A stretch of 8,335 nt of DNA from an uncultured Collinsella sp. (GTDB lineage: Bacteria; Actinomycetota; Coriobacteriia; Coriobacteriales; Coriobacteriaceae): contig URTB01000053.1 of the NCBI GenBank assembly GCA_900550595.1, positions 1 through 8,335 of the forward strand, given 5' to 3'. Below the pieces are notes generated by a model. The model saw only the letters and a list, made by a program, of their open reading frames with translations, did no database searches and was not told the origin of the DNA. The position numbers and the translations under genes were made by a program. Shown here piece by piece: positions 6,464-8,335 of the stretch; position 1 is the stretch's first letter; every line of letters begins with the position of its first letter.

Positions 6464-7381
6464 AAGGAGACCGTTGTCCTGGAGGACCTTGCGAATCGCC
6501 TCGACGTTCTCACCGGTCATGGCCTTCACCGGGCGCGGCATGGTCGGGCTGTCGAAGATGCCCATGAGGTTCATAGCGGTCTTGAAGGCGCCGACGCCAC
6601 CGGCATAGCCCTGGACGCCCGAGGTGACATCCCAGATGTGCGAAATCTCATTGAGGCGATCCTGCTCGGCCTTGACGGTAGCCCAGTCACCAGCCTGAGC
6701 GGCCTTCCACTGACGAACGTAGCCCTCGGGCTCAACGTTGGCGAGACCCGGGACAGAGCCGTCGGCGCCACCGAGGTAAGCGCCGTCGACAACAACCTCG
6801 TGACCGGTGAGGATGCTCATCGGATGGCCGTTCTTTTCGTTCTCCTGAACGAGGTAGCGGAACGAGATGTCATCACCCGAGGAATCCTTGACGCCAGCAA
6901 GGACGCCCTCGGCGCCGAGCTTGGCAAGAAGCTTCCAGGGAAGCTTGGTGTGGACGCACACGGGGATGTCGTAGGCGAAGATGGGCAGGTCGAGTTCCTC
7001 GTGAAGGATGCGGAAGTGCTCCTCGACCTCGGTCATGCCCTGCAGGGCATAGAACGGGCAGGTGGCGACGAGCGCATCGGCGCCCAGCTCCTGAGCGACC
7101 TTGCCGTGCTCGATCATGCGCTCGGTCTCGGTGTCGATGATGCCGACCAGAACGGGAACGCGGTGGTCGACGATACGGACGGCCTCTGCGACAATCTGGC
7201 GACGGCGCTCGTCGGTGGAGAAGACGACCTCGCCCGAGGAGCCCAGGAAGAACAGGCCATCGACGCCGGCATCGATCATGCGGTTGATGCTGCGCTCAAA
7301 GGAGGCAACGTCGAGCTGGTGGTCTTCGGTATCGGGAACAACGACGGGAGGGATAACGCCGGTGAATTTCTGAGTTGCCAC
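6461..7381 (-). CDS. nanA: N-acetylneuraminate lyase-type aldolase (DapA/NanA superfamily)
   Basis: Probably cleaves N-acetylneuraminate to ManNAc and pyruvate through a Schiff base, the entry step of sialic acid use. The product is 306 residues (E. coli NanA has 297) with a TIM-barrel aldolase layout: GSSGE at 47-51, the tyrosine motif FAYDIP with Tyr137, and the Schiff-base lysine in GVKDSSGD, Lys165. The Tyr and Lys numbers equal those I recall for E. coli NanA. GSSGE has Ser where NanA (GSTGE) and DapA (GTTGE) have Thr, and YDIP replaces YNIP, so this is a divergent member; another 2-keto-acid aldolase activity is possible. Start is the GTG at 7381, with AAGGAG 6 nt upstream. The frame runs 28 codons further but without family similarity. 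Context with nanK and nanE supports the call. Confidence 0.85.
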   Translation of the reverse strand: MATQKFTGVIPPVVVPDTEDHQLDVASFERSINRMIDAGVDGLFFLGSSGEVVFSTDERRRQIVAEAVRIVDHRVPVLVGIIDTETERMIEHGKVAQELGADALVATCPFYALQGMTEVEEHFRILHEELDLPIFAYDIPVCVHTKLPWKLLAKLGAEGVLAGVKDSSGDDISFRYLVQENEKNGHPMSILTGHEVVVDGAYLGGADGSVPGLANVEPEGYVRQWKAAQAGDWATVKAEQDRLNEISHIWDVTSGVQGYAGGVGAFKTAMNLMGIFDSPTMPRPVKAMTGENVEAIRKVLQDNGLL

Positions 7382-7449
7382 AAGAATCTCCTTAGTTGTC
7401 TGGCGGGCAGCCCTATGCCGCCCACTCTTGTTGGCGGTGTCCAGGCCGT
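7382..7449 (-). other. Esterase-nanA intergenic gap
   Basis: This 68-bp gap holds the nanA ribosome binding site (7388-7393) and a modest GC hairpin near 7405-7426 with two internal mismatches and no T-run. No promoter is evident, so nanA is probably co-transcribed with the upstream hydrolase gene. Confidence 0.4.
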
Positions 7450-8301
7450 CTAGGCCAAAGAACACGAATAGAACGTTTGGTTAAAGAAGTCGACGACTTC
7501 GTTTTCGAACGCATTGATGCGCTCGTGAGCGTATTTGGCATAGATGATATGCCTCCGGTCACACTCAAGACCGTTGAATACGGCAAACTGACCCTTGGGA
7601 TCACTCACGGTATCCATGAGCGATGTGCCCATGAGCACCGAACCACGAACCCGAGGCGACAGCGTCTCGAGACCGCTGGGAAGCGGATTGGCAAGCGCCG
7701 TGCAGGCAAGGCCCCGCTCGTCCAGAGCAGAAACCGCCAGCGCGACACCGCCGCCAAGGCCCTCGCCCCATGCAAAGATGCGGTCGGGATCCATGCCATC
7801 AAGGTTGCGCGCAACCTTCGCCAACGCGCAGCCCCAACGGACACGCTCGACAAAAGCAGGCGAGGTAATCCCCTGCTGCAGATCGTTGGATCCAATAGTC
7901 TCATCGTCCAGCGCGAGGACGGCATACCCCATGGCGACAAATCTCGTCATGTGATGCCAGCCGCGCACGGGTCGGTCGATGTCGTGAAACATCAGGCATA
8001 GTGGCACAAGCTCGGATGCCCGGTCACGACCAACAGGCTCAATCAAACGGCCGTGCACGACATACCCGCCGAGCTCAAAGGAAACCTCGGAGTAGCGCGC
8101 GCACGGATTTGCGAAATCAATCGCCGTAACGGTCAGCCCGCAAACCTCAAGGTCCGAAGCGGCTGTCTCCAACTCGGAAACATCCGCAGAAGCATCGCCG
8201 CGCCAATCCCGGAAATCAGAGAGCCTTGACGAAACCGTCCCAGCAATTCCCGCAAGCTCGGGGACAATCAGCTCATCGATATTGCTCTCGCACTTAGACA
8301 T
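7450..8301 (-). CDS. Acetylxylan-esterase-like alpha/beta hydrolase lacking the nucleophile Ser
   Basis: The 283-residue product resembles the AXE1/cephalosporin-C deacetylase family of alpha/beta hydrolases, which remove acetyl groups from sugars. Family landmarks include LCLMFHDIDR (101-110) at the oxyanion-hole strand, RGWHHMTRFVAMGYAVLALD (113-132), the nucleophile elbow at 179-183, SLMDTVSDPKGQFAVFN (227-243) with Asp230, and YAKYAHE (254-260) with His259. The elbow reads GEGLG where the family has GGSQG or GxSxG, so Gly181 stands in for the catalytic Ser; the usual DVRGQG loop is also changed to DDETIG. Asp and His remain. The ATG at 8301 follows GGGAGGGGAGG. It sits 68 bp before nanA, which hints at acting on O-acetylated sialic acids or as a non-catalytic binder; this is inference. 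No signal peptide is seen. Confidence 0.75.
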   Translation of the reverse strand: MSKCESNIDELIVPELAGIAGTVSSRLSDFRDWRGDASADVSELETAASDLEVCGLTVTAIDFANPCARYSEVSFELGGYVVHGRLIEPVGRDRASELVPLCLMFHDIDRPVRGWHHMTRFVAMGYAVLALDDETIGSNDLQQGITSPAFVERVRWGCALAKVARNLDGMDPDRIFAWGEGLGGGVALAVSALDERGLACTALANPLPSGLETLSPRVRGSVLMGTSLMDTVSDPKGQFAVFNGLECDRRHIIYAKYAHERINAFENEVVDFFNQTFYSCSLA

Positions 8302-8335
8302 GAGCCTCCCCTCCCTTGCAGAAAAACGGAATGAT

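Noticed and set aside
7426..7446. GCGGTGTC in the esterase-nanA gap resembling part of a repeat arm
   Set aside because: Only about 8-11 bases match, and no mirrored arm or conserved GAAA/TTGAA core is present, so chance is the simpler explanation.
1..8335. CRISPR array, tRNA, rRNA or insertion sequence
   Set aside because: No regularly spaced direct repeats, no cloverleaf or rRNA-like stretch, and no transposase-like frame were seen on either strand.

Overview
The window looks like chromosome of a gut actinobacterium of class Coriobacteriia, most likely Collinsella or a close relative. This is an inference from high-GC codon use, the actinobacterial-type run rapZ-whiA-gap-pgk, an Arg instead of Lys in the RapZ P-loop, and a host-glycan (sialic acid) catabolic operon. 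All eight genes I can support lie on the minus strand, so transcription runs from the right end to the left. The many long plus-strand reading frames are shadows of these genes.

Right part (8301 to 4496): an acetylxylan-esterase-like alpha/beta hydrolase whose nucleophile serine is replaced by glycine, then nanA (sialic acid lyase type aldolase), nanK (ROK-family N-acetylmannosamine kinase) and nanE (ManNAc-6-phosphate epimerase). NanA, NanK and NanE convert N-acetylneuraminate to GlcNAc-6-phosphate plus pyruvate. No sialidase, transporter or nagA/nagB is in view.

Middle (4397 to 2541): rapZ and whiA, 6 bp apart and probably co-transcribed. In many Gram-positive bacteria yvcK sits between them; here it does not. 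An 11-bp hairpin with a U-rich tail sits directly in front of the rapZ ribosome binding site, downstream of a possible promoter.

Left part (2347 to 1): gap (GAPDH) behind a 193-bp AT-rich regulatory region with a plausible promoter and dyads, then a terminator, a 28-bp alternating purine-pyrimidine tract, and pgk, which runs off the left edge a few codons before its expected end.

The most striking thing is non-coding. The nanA-nanK and nanK-nanE gaps each hold a quasi-palindrome (about 108 bp and 98 bp). Both share two 23-nt arms at the same internal spacing from the centre of symmetry, with 18/23 identity in each arm. Four base pairs change in compensatory fashion between the copies, while a set of non-Watson-Crick positions stays fixed. 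The copies lie in opposite orientations. This resembles a dispersed intergenic hairpin repeat (of the ERIC, RUP or Correia kind) or a structured nucleic acid; I do not recognise it as a named family.
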